53,789 nt of DNA from JADGGV01 sp035715725 (GCA_035715725.1 DASTKT010000037.1:1-53789), one strand, 5' to 3'. Counted from the first letter of the stretch, positions 31,147-40,150 are shown. Translations and numbers: made by a program. The notes: generated from the letters alone by a model not told the origin.

Positions 31147-31815
31147 TCAGGTCGACGGCAGCGACGAGGGCGGCGCGGCCGCGCCGGCCGCGCCGTGCCG
31201 CATGACGACGCGATGGATCAGGTCGGCGGCCTCGTCGAGGCCGATGCTCCCCGTGTTGATCTGCAGGTCGTAGAGGTCCGGGTCGGCCGGCTCGCAGCCG
31301 AAATGGTGCCGGATGTAGCGGCGCCGCTGCGCGTCGGTGCGCCGGGTCTGGTTCTCCGCCTCCGCCAATGGGCGGCCCGAGCGCTCCGCGACCCGGCGCG
31401 CGCGCATGGCCAGCGGCGCCACGACGCGGACGTGCAGCGCGTCCGCGCGGTCGTGGAAGATGCATTGGGTGCCGTGCCCGACGACGATGAACGGCGGGGC
31501 GCTCGCGGCGTCCCGGATGACGGCGCGCTCGATCTGCGCGACGTAGTCCGCGTCCGGGCTGACCGGCATGATCGGCGCGTCGGGGATGCCTCGGGCCAGG
31601 ATGACGCCGACGCGCTCGACGAGCCCGCCGATCTGCTCGTCGAGTCGCTCGACCTCGTCCGCCGAAGCGTTGAGCCGGTGCGCGACCTCCTCGATCAGCT
31701 CGTGGTCGATGACGCGCCAGCCCAGGCGTCTCCCGAGCAGGTGGGCGATCTGGCTGCCCCCGCTGCCGAACTCGCGGGAGATGGTGATGATCTCGATGGG
31801 ATGACCGGCTCGCAT
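31147..31815 (-). CDS. Cytidylate-kinase-like family protein
   Basis: A 222-residue P-loop-type protein. Seen: the N-terminal EIITISREFGSGGSQIAHLLG, the modified phosphate loop of the cytidylate-kinase-like family, then WRVIDHELIEEVAHRLNA, PPFIVVGHGTQCIF and HVRVVAPLAMRARRVAER. These proteins are distinct from true CMP kinase (cmk lies at 34489) and their substrate is not established. GGGAGG lies 6 bases before ATG 31815, so this start is chosen over the ATG nine codons upstream. Converges with tRNA-Leu. Confidence 0.85.
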   Translation of the reverse strand: MRAGHPIEIITISREFGSGGSQIAHLLGRRLGWRVIDHELIEEVAHRLNASADEVERLDEQIGGLVERVGVILARGIPDAPIMPVSPDADYVAQIERAVIRDAASAPPFIVVGHGTQCIFHDRADALHVRVVAPLAMRARRVAERSGRPLAEAENQTRRTDAQRRRYIRHHFGCEPADPDLYDLQINTGSIGLDEAADLIHRVVMRHGAAGAAAPPSSLPST

Positions 31816-31904
31816 TCCTACCTCCCCGCGCCGCGGCCTCACGGTCTCCGCCCAAAGCTTACTCGCTGCGCACGTTGAGTACCAGCGGCACGGCCGGCCT
31901 CGCC

Positions 31905-31934
31905 TTGCCCGGCGCCGCGCACTTCGGGTAGCTT
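31905..31934 (+). promoter_or_regulatory. Candidate promoter giving a leaderless mRNA
   Basis: TTGCCC (31905-31910), 18-base spacer, TAGCTT (31929-31934). A start 7 bases after the hexamer falls on the A of the ATG at 31941. No Shine-Dalgarno is present. Confidence 0.45.
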
Positions 31935-31940
31935 TCCGGC

Positions 31941-32276
31941 ATGAGCGCGCTCCTCACGTTCCTCGCCGTGGCCGGAGCTGCGGCCGTGGCGTGGCGCGCG
32001 GTCCGGGCGCTGATGCGCCTGACCCGCTTCGCCGTGGACCGCGTCGTCGCCGGCGAGACGGCGGAGGCGCGCGCACAGCACGGGGATCTCACCGGGATGG
32101 CGGAGGCGAGCGAGTGGAGAAGGGAAGCGGGTCGGCGGCGGCGGAGGGCCTTCGCCACGTTCGCGTTCTGGCTCGTGTTGCTGCTCGCGCCACCGCTCAC
32201 GCCGTGGGGCCAGGTGCTCTACGCGGCGTACGCGCCCCTCTGGCTCCTGCACGTCACGCCGTTCGGCCGGGTCTGA
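31941..32276 (+). CDS. Small membrane protein upstream of rnz
   Basis: A 111-residue protein with an N-terminal hydrophobic segment (LLTFLAVAGAAAVAWRAVRAL), a charged middle (about 35-68) and a second hydrophobic region (AFATFAFWLVLLLAPPLTPWGQVLYAAY). It may be a two- or three-helix membrane protein. No family recognised. Only one base separates its stop from the rnz ATG, so they are co-transcribed. Confidence 0.7.
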   Translation: MSALLTFLAVAGAAAVAWRAVRALMRLTRFAVDRVVAGETAEARAQHGDLTGMAEASEWRREAGRRRRRAFATFAFWLVLLLAPPLTPWGQVLYAAYAPLWLLHVTPFGRV

Positions 32277-32277
32277 C

Positions 32278-33198
32278 ATGATCCGGGTGACATTCCTCGG
32301 TACCGCCGCCAGCCGGCCGACGGTCGGCCGCAACGTGAGCGCGCTCATCCTCAACCGCGAGGGCGAGCTGCTCCTGTTCGACTGCGGCGAGGGTACGCAG
32401 CGGCAGATGATGCGCTTCGGCACCGGCTTCGCCGTGCACGACATCTTCTTCAGCCACATGCACGCCGACCACTTCCTGGGCGTGATCGGCCTGCTCCGCA
32501 CGATGGGGCTGCAGGGGCGCGAGGAGCCGATGCGGCTGTGGGCCCCGGAGGGCGGCGCGGCGATCCTGCGCGAGGCGGTGAACCTGGGCGTCGACCGGGT
32601 GCCGTTCGACATCCTGATCGAAGAGCTGGCGCCGGACGACCGCATCGCTCGCGCCGGCTACGAGATCGTGGCGTACCGCGCGCAGCACGGCACCCGCGCC
32701 CTCGGCTACGCGCTCGTCGAGGCGGAGCGGCTCGGCCGGTTCCACCCGGATCGCGCCCGAGAGCTGGGGGTGCCCGAGGGGCCGCTGTTCGGCAAGCTGC
32801 ACCGCGGCGAGGCGGTGGAGGTGGACGGCCGGCTGATCACGCCGGAGGACGTCGTCGGCCCGCCGCGCCCGGGGCGTCGCATCGTCTACACGGGCGACAG
32901 CCGGCCCTGCCGTCAGACCGTCGAGGCGGCGCGCGGCGCCGACGTGCTGATCCACGACGCGACCTTCGGCAGCGACGAGGCCGACCGCGCCCGGCAGACC
33001 GCGCATTCCACGGCGCGGGAGGCGGCGGACGTGGCGCGCAAGGCCGGCGTCGGCCGTCTGATCCTCACCCACATCTCCTCGCGCTACGCCGACGACCCGC
33101 GTGCGCTCGAGCGGGAGGCGCGCGACGTGTTTCCACGCTCCACCGTGGCCTACGACGGCCTGGAGATCGAGATCCCATACCGGCAGGACGATGACTGA
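32278..33198 (+). CDS. rnz: Ribonuclease Z
   Basis: A 306-residue metallo-beta-lactamase-fold endonuclease that trims tRNA 3' ends. Zinc ligands are seen in FSHMHADHFLG, then YTGDSRPC and LIHDATFG with the later His in AHSTAREAADVA and ILTHISSRY. Length is typical. CCA-less tRNAs such as the tRNA-Leu here need such processing. It overlaps aroA by 8 bases and heads a mixed housekeeping cluster. Confidence 0.94.
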   Translation: MIRVTFLGTAASRPTVGRNVSALILNREGELLLFDCGEGTQRQMMRFGTGFAVHDIFFSHMHADHFLGVIGLLRTMGLQGREEPMRLWAPEGGAAILREAVNLGVDRVPFDILIEELAPDDRIARAGYEIVAYRAQHGTRALGYALVEAERLGRFHPDRARELGVPEGPLFGKLHRGEAVEVDGRLITPEDVVGPPRPGRRIVYTGDSRPCRQTVEAARGADVLIHDATFGSDEADRARQTAHSTAREAADVARKAGVGRLILTHISSRYADDPRALEREARDVFPRSTVAYDGLEIEIPYRQDDD

Positions 33199-34492
33199 TT
33201 CGGAGAGAGCACCGCTCGAGCTGGAGGTCCCCGGCGACAAGTCCATCACCCACCGCGCGCTCATGCTGGCCGCGCTCGCGGACGGCGAGAGCCGGCTGTC
33301 GGGCGCGCTCCCGGCCGAGGACCCGCGCTCCACGGCCGCGGTCCTGCGCGCGCTCGGTGGCGCCGTGCCGGACCTCCCGCCGGACGGCGGCGAGATCCGC
33401 GTTGCTGGGCGCGGCCTGCACGGACTCGCCGCGTCGAGCCGGGTTCTCGACTGCGGCAACAGCGGCACGACCGCCCGGCTGATGCTCGGCATCCTGGCCG
33501 GCTATCCGTTCGAGGCCGAGCTGACCGGCGACGCCTCGCTGCGCTCGCGGCCCATGCGCCGCGTCACCGAGCCGCTCTCCGCCATGGGCGCGAGCTTCGT
33601 CGAGCGCGGCGAGCCGGACCGCCTCCCCATCCGCATCCGCGGCGGCAGCCTGCGCCCGCTCGCGTACGAGAGCGCCAAGGCCAGCGCGCAGGTGAAGAGC
33701 GCGATCCTGCTGGCGGGGCTCGTCGGCGACACCGACGTCGAGGTGCGCGAGCCGCTCCTCTCGCGCGATCACACGGAGCGGATGCTGCGCGCCATGGGTG
33801 CGGCCGTCCTCAGCGACCGCCTCGATGGCCGCCACGTCGCGCGGCTCACCCCCGTCGAGCGCCTGGAGCCGCTCGACCTGCGAATCCCCGGCGACTTCTC
33901 GTCCGCCGCGTTCGTCGCCGCGATGGCGCTGCTCGGCGGCCGCTCCGTCCACGTCCGCGGCGTGGGGATGAACCCGGGCCGCACCGGGCTCCTCGCGGTG
34001 CTGCGGCGGATGGGCGCCGGCCTCGTCGTCGACAACGCGGCCGACCGGAGCGGCGAGCCCGTGGCCGACCTGCACGCGGGACCGACGCCCCTCCGCGCCA
34101 CGTCCGTCGGCGCGGACGAGATCCCCGCCCTCGTCGACGAGGTCCCCATCATCGCGGTGCTCGCCGCGCGCGCCGACGGCGAGACCCGCATCACCGGCGC
34201 CGGCGAGCTGCGCGTGAAGGAGTCCGACCGCATCGCCGCGCTCGTCTCCAACCTGCGGCGCCTCGGCGTCGAGGCCGAGGAGCTCCCGGACGGCCTGGTC
34301 GTGCGCGGCACCGATGCTCCCCTCGCCGGACCGGTGCGCACCCACGCCGACCACCGCATCGCCATGGCGTTCGGCGTGCTCGGCGCGCTCCCCGGCAACG
34401 AGATCGTCGTGGACGACCCCGACTGCGTGGCCGTCAGCTTTCCCGGGTTCTGGGACGTGCTGCGCCGGGCGACCGAAGGTCGGCGCCGATGA
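33191..34492 (+). CDS. aroA: 3-phosphoshikimate 1-carboxyvinyltransferase (EPSP synthase)
   Basis: A 433-residue shikimate-pathway enzyme adding the enolpyruvyl group to shikimate 3-phosphate. Seen: GDKSITHRALMLAALADGES, DCGNSGTTARLM, SLRSRPMRRV, SAQVKSAILLAGL, VDEVPIIAVLAA, and the C-terminal DHRIAMAFGVLG. The start lies inside the rnz 3' end, and the stop overlaps the cmk ATG, giving a coupled rnz-aroA-cmk operon. The aroA-cmk-rpsA order is common in bacteria. Confidence 0.96.
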   Translation: MTDSERAPLELEVPGDKSITHRALMLAALADGESRLSGALPAEDPRSTAAVLRALGGAVPDLPPDGGEIRVAGRGLHGLAASSRVLDCGNSGTTARLMLGILAGYPFEAELTGDASLRSRPMRRVTEPLSAMGASFVERGEPDRLPIRIRGGSLRPLAYESAKASAQVKSAILLAGLVGDTDVEVREPLLSRDHTERMLRAMGAAVLSDRLDGRHVARLTPVERLEPLDLRIPGDFSSAAFVAAMALLGGRSVHVRGVGMNPGRTGLLAVLRRMGAGLVVDNAADRSGEPVADLHAGPTPLRATSVGADEIPALVDEVPIIAVLAARADGETRITGAGELRVKESDRIAALVSNLRRLGVEAEELPDGLVVRGTDAPLAGPVRTHADHRIAMAFGVLGALPGNEIVVDDPDCVAVSFPGFWDVLRRATEGRRR

Positions 34493-35172
34493 TCGTCACG
34501 ATCGATGGGCCCGCCGGCTCCGGGAAGAGCTCGACCGCCCGCGAGGTCGCCCGGCGCCTCGGCTTCCGCCACCTCGACTCCGGTGCGTTCTACCGCGCCC
34601 TCACCCACGCCGCGCTCAGCGCCGGGATCCCGCCCGAGCGCTGGCCGGAGCTGTCCCACGCCGACCTCGATGGCTTCCGCATCCACGCGAGCCTCGCCGA
34701 GGGCGGCTACCGCCTCCTCGCCGGCGACGACGACGTGTCCGCGCAGATCCGCTCGCCGGCCGTCAACGCCCACGTCTCCCAGATGGCGCGGCTCCCCGCC
34801 GTCCGCGGCTGGCTCCTCGAGCGCCTCCGCGACGCCGCCCGCGGCACTGACCTCGTCGCCGACGGGCGCGACCTCGGCACGGTCGTCTTCCCGGACGCCG
34901 ACCTCAAGGTCTTCCTCGTCGCCGACCCGATCGAGCGCGCCCGACGCCGCCTGGCCGAGCACGGCGTGACCACCCCCGGCACCGAGGAGCTGGCCGCCGA
35001 GGTCGAGCGCCTCACGCTCCGCGACCGCATCGACTCCGAGCGCGAGCTCGCCCCCCTGGCGAAGGCGCCGGACGCGGTCGTTCTCGACACCACGTCGCTC
35101 GATTTCGACGCGCAGGTGGAGTGCGTCGTCGCCCTGGTGCGGAGCCGGCAGCGGGAGCGCGCGCGGGATTGA
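34489..35172 (+). CDS. cmk: Cytidylate kinase
   Basis: A 227-residue CMP/dCMP kinase. P-loop DGPAGSGKSSTAREVA is at the N-terminus, then FRHLDSGAFYRALT, and VADGRDLGTVVFPDADLKVF, where the usual GRDIG is GRDLG. ATGA overlap with aroA. The rpsA promoter lies across its stop codon. Confidence 0.95.
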   Translation: MIVTIDGPAGSGKSSTAREVARRLGFRHLDSGAFYRALTHAALSAGIPPERWPELSHADLDGFRIHASLAEGGYRLLAGDDDVSAQIRSPAVNAHVSQMARLPAVRGWLLERLRDAARGTDLVADGRDLGTVVFPDADLKVFLVADPIERARRRLAEHGVTTPGTEELAAEVERLTLRDRIDSERELAPLAKAPDAVVLDTTSLDFDAQVECVVALVRSRQRERARD

Positions 35173-35197
35173 CCCGCGGCGTGGTTTCGGGTAAATT
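35169..35197 (+). promoter_or_regulatory. rpsA promoter
   Basis: TTGACC (35169-35174), 17-base spacer, TAAATT (35192-35197), overlapping the cmk stop. Same -35 and spacer length as the argC promoter. The start site would be near 35204, giving a leader of about 120 bases. Confidence 0.7.
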
Positions 35198-35217
35198 TCG
35201 TGTTTGGCTCCAGGTCC

Positions 35218-35256
35218 GTCCGGCTCCCTGCCGGACCGGGGAGGAAGCGCCTCCTC
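35218..35256 (+). promoter_or_regulatory. Stem-loops in the rpsA leader
   Basis: GTCCGGC (35218-35224) pairs with GCCGGAC (35230-35236), then GAGGA (35241-35245) pairs with TCCTC (35252-35256). The second stem hides a Shine-Dalgarno-like GGGGAGGA. Known S1 genes are autoregulated through leader structure in some bacteria; that this one is so is inference. Confidence 0.4.
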
Positions 35257-35326
35257 GGTGGAATCCCTCAACCGCGGCGAGACGCCCCCGGGCGACTCGC
35301 GGCGCAGTTCGGAGGCTACGCAGCGC

Positions 35327-37276
35327 ATGGCCGATCGCCAGGAAATCGAAAACACGTTGGAACCGACCCCGCAGGCCGAGAGCGAGAGCGCGGCCGCCGC
35401 GGCCCCGGTCGCCACGGCGGAGCGCAAGCGCGCGCCGGTGGTGCGCGAGCTGAGCGTGTGGGAGGACGAAGACGAGTATTCGCCGGAGGAGTACGAGGCG
35501 ATGCTCGAGATGTACGAGGATACGCTCACGAATATCGAGGAAGGCGAGATCGTCAAGGCGCGGGTGCTGCGCGTGACGGAGAACGCGGTGATCCTCGACG
35601 TGGGCTTCAAGAGCGAAGGCTCGATCTCGCGCGACGAGTTCAAGAACCCGGACCAGCTCCAGCCCGGTGACGAGGTCGAGGTCTTCCTCGAGAACCTCGA
35701 GGACCAGGAGGGCGTGGTCGTCCTGTCGAAGAAGAAGGCGGACTTCCTCCGGGTCTGGGAGAAGATCAAGCAGGCGTACGAGAACGACGAGCACGTGCCG
35801 GGGACGCTGACCCGCAAGATCAAGGGCGGGGTGACGGTGGACCTGATGGGCGTGGACGCGTTCCTGCCGGGGTCGCAGATCGCGCTGCGGCGGGTCCCGA
35901 ACATCGAGGACCTGATCGGTCAGACGTTCGACTTCAAGATCATCAAGCTGAACAAGCGGCGGCGCAACATCGTGGTGAGCCGGCGCGTGATCCTGGAGCA
36001 GGAGCGCGAGACGAAGCGCGAGCAGCTCGTGAAGGAGCTGCTGGTGGGGCAGGTGCGCGAGGGCGTGGTGAAGAACGTGACGGACTTCGGCGCGTTCATC
36101 GACCTGGGTGGGCTCGACGGCCTGCTGCACATCACGGACATGAGCTGGGGCCGGGTCGGTCACCCGTCGGAGATCGTGAACATCGGCGACAAGCTGGATG
36201 TGAAGGTCCTCGACATCGACTGGAACCGCGAGCGCATCTCGCTGGGGCTGAAGCAGCTCCTGCCGTACCCGTGGAAGGACATCGAGCGGAAGTACCCGGT
36301 GGGCGCGCGGGTGCGCGGCCGGGTGGTCTCGATCACGAACTACGGCGCGTTCGTCGAGCTGGAGAAGGGCGTCGAGGGTCTGGTGCACATCTCCGAGATG
36401 AGCTGGACCCGGAACGTGAAGCACCCCTCGAAGCTGGTGACGATCGGGGACGAGATCGAGGCCGTGGTCCTGAAGGTGGACCGGGACGAGGAGAAGATCT
36501 CGCTCGGGATGAAGCAGATCGAGGAGGACCCGTGGCTGGCGCTGCCGGTGAAGTATCCGGTGGGCACGCGGGTGACGGGGAAGGTGCGGAACCTGACGTC
36601 CTTCGGCGCGTTCGTCGAGATCGAGCCGGGGATCGACGGGCTGATCCACATCTCGGACATGAGCTGGACGAAGCGGGTCCAGCACCCGTCGGAGGTGCTC
36701 CGCAAGGGCGACGACGTCGAGGTCGTGGTGCTGGGCGTCGACCCGGAGAACAAGCGGATCTCGCTGGGGCTCAAGCAGACCGAGGAAGATCCGTGGCACC
36801 GGATCTCGGAGGAGTACCTGCCCGGGATGGAGCTCCGGGGCACCATCGTGCGGCTGCTGGATGACGGCGCCGTCGTGGACCTCGGCAACGACCTCGAGGG
36901 CTTCGTGCCGAAGAGCCAGCTCGGCGTCGTGAACCTCAAGGATCCGGCGGATGTCTTCAAGGAAGGCCAGCCGCTGGAGCTGCGGGTACTGGAGACCGAC
37001 GTGGCGAACCGCCGTATCGTGCTCGCGGTGACCGCGATCCCGGAGTGGGAGGGCGCACCGCCGGAGGCGGTGGCGGAACCGGTGGCGGAGGCGACGGTGG
37101 CGGAGGAGAAGGCCGTCGCCGAGGCCGCGGAGCCGGAGGCCGTGGCCGCGGCGGCGCCGCCGTCGGCCGAGGTGGTCGAGCCGTCGGCCGAGGTGGTCGA
37201 GTCGGCCGCCGAGGTGGTCGAACCGGCCGCCGAGGCGGAGCCGGAAGCGGCCTCCGAGGAGCCGGCGGGCGAGTGA
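35327..37276 (+). CDS. rpsA: Ribosomal protein S1 with acidic repeat tail
   Basis: A 649-residue S1 protein that helps 30S subunits bind mRNA. Six S1 domains are visible, starting near residues 72, 157, 238, 323, 410 and 495. The last four have the GxFGAFVxL...GLxHISxMSW pattern, e.g. DFGAFIDLGGLDGLLHITDM and NYGAFVELEKGVEGLVHISEM. The first 65 residues are low-complexity and acidic. The last 65 are Ala/Glu/Val-rich with a 7-residue repeat (PSAEVVE). ATG 35327 with GGAGG 11 bases upstream is preferred over an upstream frame extension. Confidence 0.95.
   Translation: MADRQEIENTLEPTPQAESESAAAAAPVATAERKRAPVVRELSVWEDEDEYSPEEYEAMLEMYEDTLTNIEEGEIVKARVLRVTENAVILDVGFKSEGSISRDEFKNPDQLQPGDEVEVFLENLEDQEGVVVLSKKKADFLRVWEKIKQAYENDEHVPGTLTRKIKGGVTVDLMGVDAFLPGSQIALRRVPNIEDLIGQTFDFKIIKLNKRRRNIVVSRRVILEQERETKREQLVKELLVGQVREGVVKNVTDFGAFIDLGGLDGLLHITDMSWGRVGHPSEIVNIGDKLDVKVLDIDWNRERISLGLKQLLPYPWKDIERKYPVGARVRGRVVSITNYGAFVELEKGVEGLVHISEMSWTRNVKHPSKLVTIGDEIEAVVLKVDRDEEKISLGMKQIEEDPWLALPVKYPVGTRVTGKVRNLTSFGAFVEIEPGIDGLIHISDMSWTKRVQHPSEVLRKGDDVEVVVLGVDPENKRISLGLKQTEEDPWHRISEEYLPGMELRGTIVRLLDDGAVVDLGNDLEGFVPKSQLGVVNLKDPADVFKEGQPLELRVLETDVANRRIVLAVTAIPEWEGAPPEAVAEPVAEATVAEEKAVAEAAEPEAVAAAAPPSAEVVEPSAEVVESAAEVVEPAAEAEPEAASEEPAGE
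37160..37222 (+). repeat. 21-bp tandem repeat in rpsA
   Basis: Three consecutive 21-bp units, 37160-37180, 37181-37201 (identical) and 37202-37222 (diverged), encode the (P/S)SAEVVE repeat of the S1 tail. In frame, so the reading frame survives copy-number change. Confidence 0.7.
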
Positions 37277-37311
37277 GTGACGCGCGGCCGGTCGTCCGGC
37301 CGCGGGGAAGA

Positions 37312-37344
37312 GGGGCGGAGCCGAGAGGCTCCGTCCCTTTTTTT
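37312..37344 (+). terminator. Rho-independent terminator after rpsA
   Basis: GGGGCGGAGCC (37312-37322) pairs with GGCTCCGTCCC (37327-37337) with one G-U, GAGA loop, then seven T (37338-37344). Confidence 0.92.
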
Positions 37345-37400
37345 GTCTCCGACGCGCCCCTATCTTGAGCCGCCGTGCCCGAGCGGAGAGAATTGTGAGA

Positions 37401-38600
37401 ATGATAGCCTGGCGTAAAGCTTTACCCCTGTTCGCCGCCCTGGCGGTCGGGTGTTCGACGGCGCGGGTCGAGACGCCGCGACCGACCACGCCGGCGCGGC
37501 CGGCGGAGCCGCCGCCGGCGGCGCGGGTCGTCATCGGCGCGATCGTCCCGCAGACCGGGCCGGCCGTGCTCCGGCAGTACGCGGACCTGGTGCTGGAAGG
37601 GGTGCGGCTGGCGCTCGAGAAGAGCGGCGGCGCGGGGCCCGCGCCGGAGCTCGTGGTGCTGGACGACGGCGGCGATCCGGAGAAGGACCCGGCACTGATC
37701 AAGGAGCTGGAGCGGCGGGGCGCCGTGGCGGTGGTCGGACCGCTCCTGAGCGGCGGCGTGGCCTCGGCCGCGCGGGCGCGCAGCGACACGTCGCTGGTGC
37801 TGATCAGCCCGACGGCGTCGGAGCTGCCACCGGGCCTGCCGAACGTCTACTCGCTGAACGCGGGCGACCTGGCCGGGGCGGAGGCGCTGGCGCAGTATGC
37901 GGTCCGCAACGGCATGCCGAGGGTCGCGCTGCTCCACCCGCGCACGGACGAGTTCGATCGGCAGGCGCGGGCCTTCGCGAGCGCGCTGCAGCGGGCGGGG
38001 GGCAGCGTGGCGGCGGACGTGCCGTACGACTCCGGGATGACGACGTTCCGCACGCCGCTGCGCGCGGTGGCGGGCTCCGGCGCGCGGGCGGTCTACGTGG
38101 CGGCGCCCGAGCGGGACGTGCGACAGCTCGCGCCGCAGCTGGCCTACTACGGCGTGACCGGGAAGGGGATCGACGTGCTGGGGGCGGAGGCGTGGACGAG
38201 CGACGACGTGCTGCGGCTGGTCACGCCGCGGTACCTGAACGGCGTCGTCGCCTCGACGCCGCTCGTCCGGACGAGCCCGCAGGTCGGCTGGCAGGAGTTC
38301 GTGCAGCTTTACGAGCAGACCTACCGGCACTCGCTGGACAATCCGTTTCCTGCGCTCGGCTGGGACGCCGCGCGCCTGATCCTGAGCGCGCTGCACGACG
38401 GCCGGGGCCGGGCGGCGGATGTGGCGCGGCGGCTCGGCTCGGAGGCCGACGTGCGCGGTGCGACCGGCGTGTTCGCGGTGGAGGGCGGCGTGCTGGTCCG
38501 TCGGCCGTTCGTGGTGCGGATCGACGAGCGGAGGCTGGTGCCGCTGGTGAGCCCCGGCGCGTCGGCCACGGGGCCGGGCGCGGGCGCGGGGAGGCGCTGA
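37401..38600 (+). CDS. Periplasmic-binding-fold lipoprotein (LpoA-like)
   Basis: A 399-residue lipoprotein. The signal ends at LAVGC with Cys18 as the lipid site, followed by a Pro/Ala-rich linker. The rest is a type 1 periplasmic binding fold: VVIGAIVPQTGPAVLRQYAD, VVGPLLSGGVASAARA, SLVLISPTASELP, and ARAVYVAAPERDVRQLA. Such lipoproteins are either solute receptors of branched-chain-amino-acid ABC transporters or LpoA-type activators of penicillin-binding proteins. Lipid anchoring and absence of any ABC genes nearby favour the second, but not decisively. ATG 37401 places the signal at the terminus. The stop overlaps the next gene. Confidence 0.8.
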   Translation: MIAWRKALPLFAALAVGCSTARVETPRPTTPARPAEPPPAARVVIGAIVPQTGPAVLRQYADLVLEGVRLALEKSGGAGPAPELVVLDDGGDPEKDPALIKELERRGAVAVVGPLLSGGVASAARARSDTSLVLISPTASELPPGLPNVYSLNAGDLAGAEALAQYAVRNGMPRVALLHPRTDEFDRQARAFASALQRAGGSVAADVPYDSGMTTFRTPLRAVAGSGARAVYVAAPERDVRQLAPQLAYYGVTGKGIDVLGAEAWTSDDVLRLVTPRYLNGVVASTPLVRTSPQVGWQEFVQLYEQTYRHSLDNPFPALGWDAARLILSALHDGRGRAADVARRLGSEADVRGATGVFAVEGGVLVRRPFVVRIDERRLVPLVSPGASATGPGAGAGRR

Positions 38601-40150
38601 TGGGGATGCGCGAGCGGCTCCGGCACCTGGAGGAGCTCCGGCGCAAGGCGGAGTCCGGCGGCGGGCCGCGTCGCCTGGAGCAGCAGCACGCGCGGGGCAA
38701 GCTCTCCGCGCGGGAGCGGCTGGACCTGCTGCTGGACGAGGGGAGCTTCGTCGAGCTCGACCGATTCGTGACCGGGCACCGCGGCGGGTTCCAGGAGCTC
38801 TGCGAGGCCGAGTTCGACGCCGGCGTGATCACCGGGTACGGCACGATCGAGGGGCGGCTCGTCTACGTCTTCAGCCAGGACTTCACGGTCTACGGCGGCT
38901 CGCTCTCGGAGGCGCACGCCCAGAAGGTCGTGAAGATCATGGACCTGGCGCTGGAGAACGGCGCGCCGGTCGTCGGCCTGAACGATTCCGGCGGCGCGCG
39001 CATCCAGGAGGGCGTGGTTTCGCTGGGCGGCTACGCGGACATCTTCCTGCGCAACACGCTGGCGTCCGGCGTCGTGCCGCAGATCAGCGCGATCCTGGGC
39101 CCGTGCGCGGGCGGCGCCGTCTACTCGCCGGCGATCACCGACTTCATCTACATGGTCCGCGGCACGAGCTACATGTTCGTGACCGGCCCGAACGTGGTGA
39201 AGACGGTCACGCACGAGGACGTCGACATGGAGGGGCTGGGCGGGGCCGACGTGCACGCCGGCGTCTCGGGCGTGGCGCAGTTCGTCCACGACACCGAGAT
39301 CGAGAGCCTGGAGGCGATCCGGCGCCTGTTCCGCTTCATCCCGCAGAACAACCAGGAAGACCCGCCTCGCCGCGAGACCACGGATCCGTTCGACCGGCAG
39401 GACGAGGCGCTGCTCGACGTCGTCCCGGAGGACGCGACGAAGCCGTACGACATGCACGACGTCATTCGGCGCGTCGTGGACGACGGCGAGTTCTACGAGG
39501 TCCACCGCGACTACGCCGGCAACCTGCTCGTCGGCTTCGCGCACCTCGGCGGGCGCTCCGTCGGCATCGTGGCGAACCAGCCGGCCGTGCTGGCCGGCGT
39601 GCTCGACATCGCCAGCTCCCTCAAGGGCGCGCGCTTCGTGCGCTTCTGCGACGCGTTCAACATCCCGCTGGTCGTGTTCGAGGACGTCCCCGGCTTCCTG
39701 CCGGGCCTAGCGCAGGAGCACGGCGGGATCATCAAGCACGGCGCGAAGCTGCTCTACGCGTTCTGCGAGGCGACCGTGCCGCGCCTCACGGTCATCACGC
39801 GCAAGGCGTACGGCGGCGCGTACGACGTGATGAACTCGAAGCACATCCGCGGCGACGTCAACCTGGCGTGGCCCACGGCGGAGATCGCCGTCATGGGCCC
39901 GAAGGGCGCGGTCGAGATCCTGTTCCGCAAGGAGATCGGGGAGGCGTCCGACGCCGAGGCCAAGACGCGGCAGCTGGAGGGCGAGTACCGGGAGCAGTTC
40001 GCCCACCCCTACATCGCCGCGGCGCGGGGCTACGTCGACGACGTCATCGACCCGCGGGAGACCCGGCCCCGCCTGATCCACGCGCTGGACATGCTCGGGA
40101 ACAAGCGGGACGGGAATCCGCGGAAGAAGCACGGCAACATCCCGCTGTAG
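38600..40150 (+). CDS. Acyl-CoA (propionyl-CoA) carboxylase beta subunit
   Basis: A 516-residue carboxyltransferase that moves CO2 from biotin to propionyl-CoA (or acetyl-CoA). Crotonase-like domains carry ARGKLSARERLDLLLDEGSF, the acyl-CoA loop NDSGGARIQEGV, GPCAGGAVYSPAITDF, the second-half GFLPGLAQEHGGIIKHGAKL, and RKAYGGAYDVMNSKHIRGD. These match PccB-type subunits. With the biotin carboxylase, biotin carrier and mutase genes nearby, propionyl-CoA is the likely substrate. ATG overlaps the upstream TGA. Confidence 0.94.
   Translation: MGMRERLRHLEELRRKAESGGGPRRLEQQHARGKLSARERLDLLLDEGSFVELDRFVTGHRGGFQELCEAEFDAGVITGYGTIEGRLVYVFSQDFTVYGGSLSEAHAQKVVKIMDLALENGAPVVGLNDSGGARIQEGVVSLGGYADIFLRNTLASGVVPQISAILGPCAGGAVYSPAITDFIYMVRGTSYMFVTGPNVVKTVTHEDVDMEGLGGADVHAGVSGVAQFVHDTEIESLEAIRRLFRFIPQNNQEDPPRRETTDPFDRQDEALLDVVPEDATKPYDMHDVIRRVVDDGEFYEVHRDYAGNLLVGFAHLGGRSVGIVANQPAVLAGVLDIASSLKGARFVRFCDAFNIPLVVFEDVPGFLPGLAQEHGGIIKHGAKLLYAFCEATVPRLTVITRKAYGGAYDVMNSKHIRGDVNLAWPTAEIAVMGPKGAVEILFRKEIGEASDAEAKTRQLEGEYREQFAHPYIAAARGYVDDVIDPRETRPRLIHALDMLGNKRDGNPRKKHGNIPL

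Noticed and set aside
34489..35172. Redundant cytidylate kinases (with 31147-31815)
   Set aside because: Not a true duplication: the gene at 34489 has a canonical GPAGSGKSS loop, while the other belongs to the distinct cytidylate-kinase-like family with an altered loop.
33769..35904. 711-codon minus-strand frame opposite aroA, cmk and rpsA
   Set aside because: Ser/Arg-rich, crosses three real genes and their promoter; no domain or start signal.
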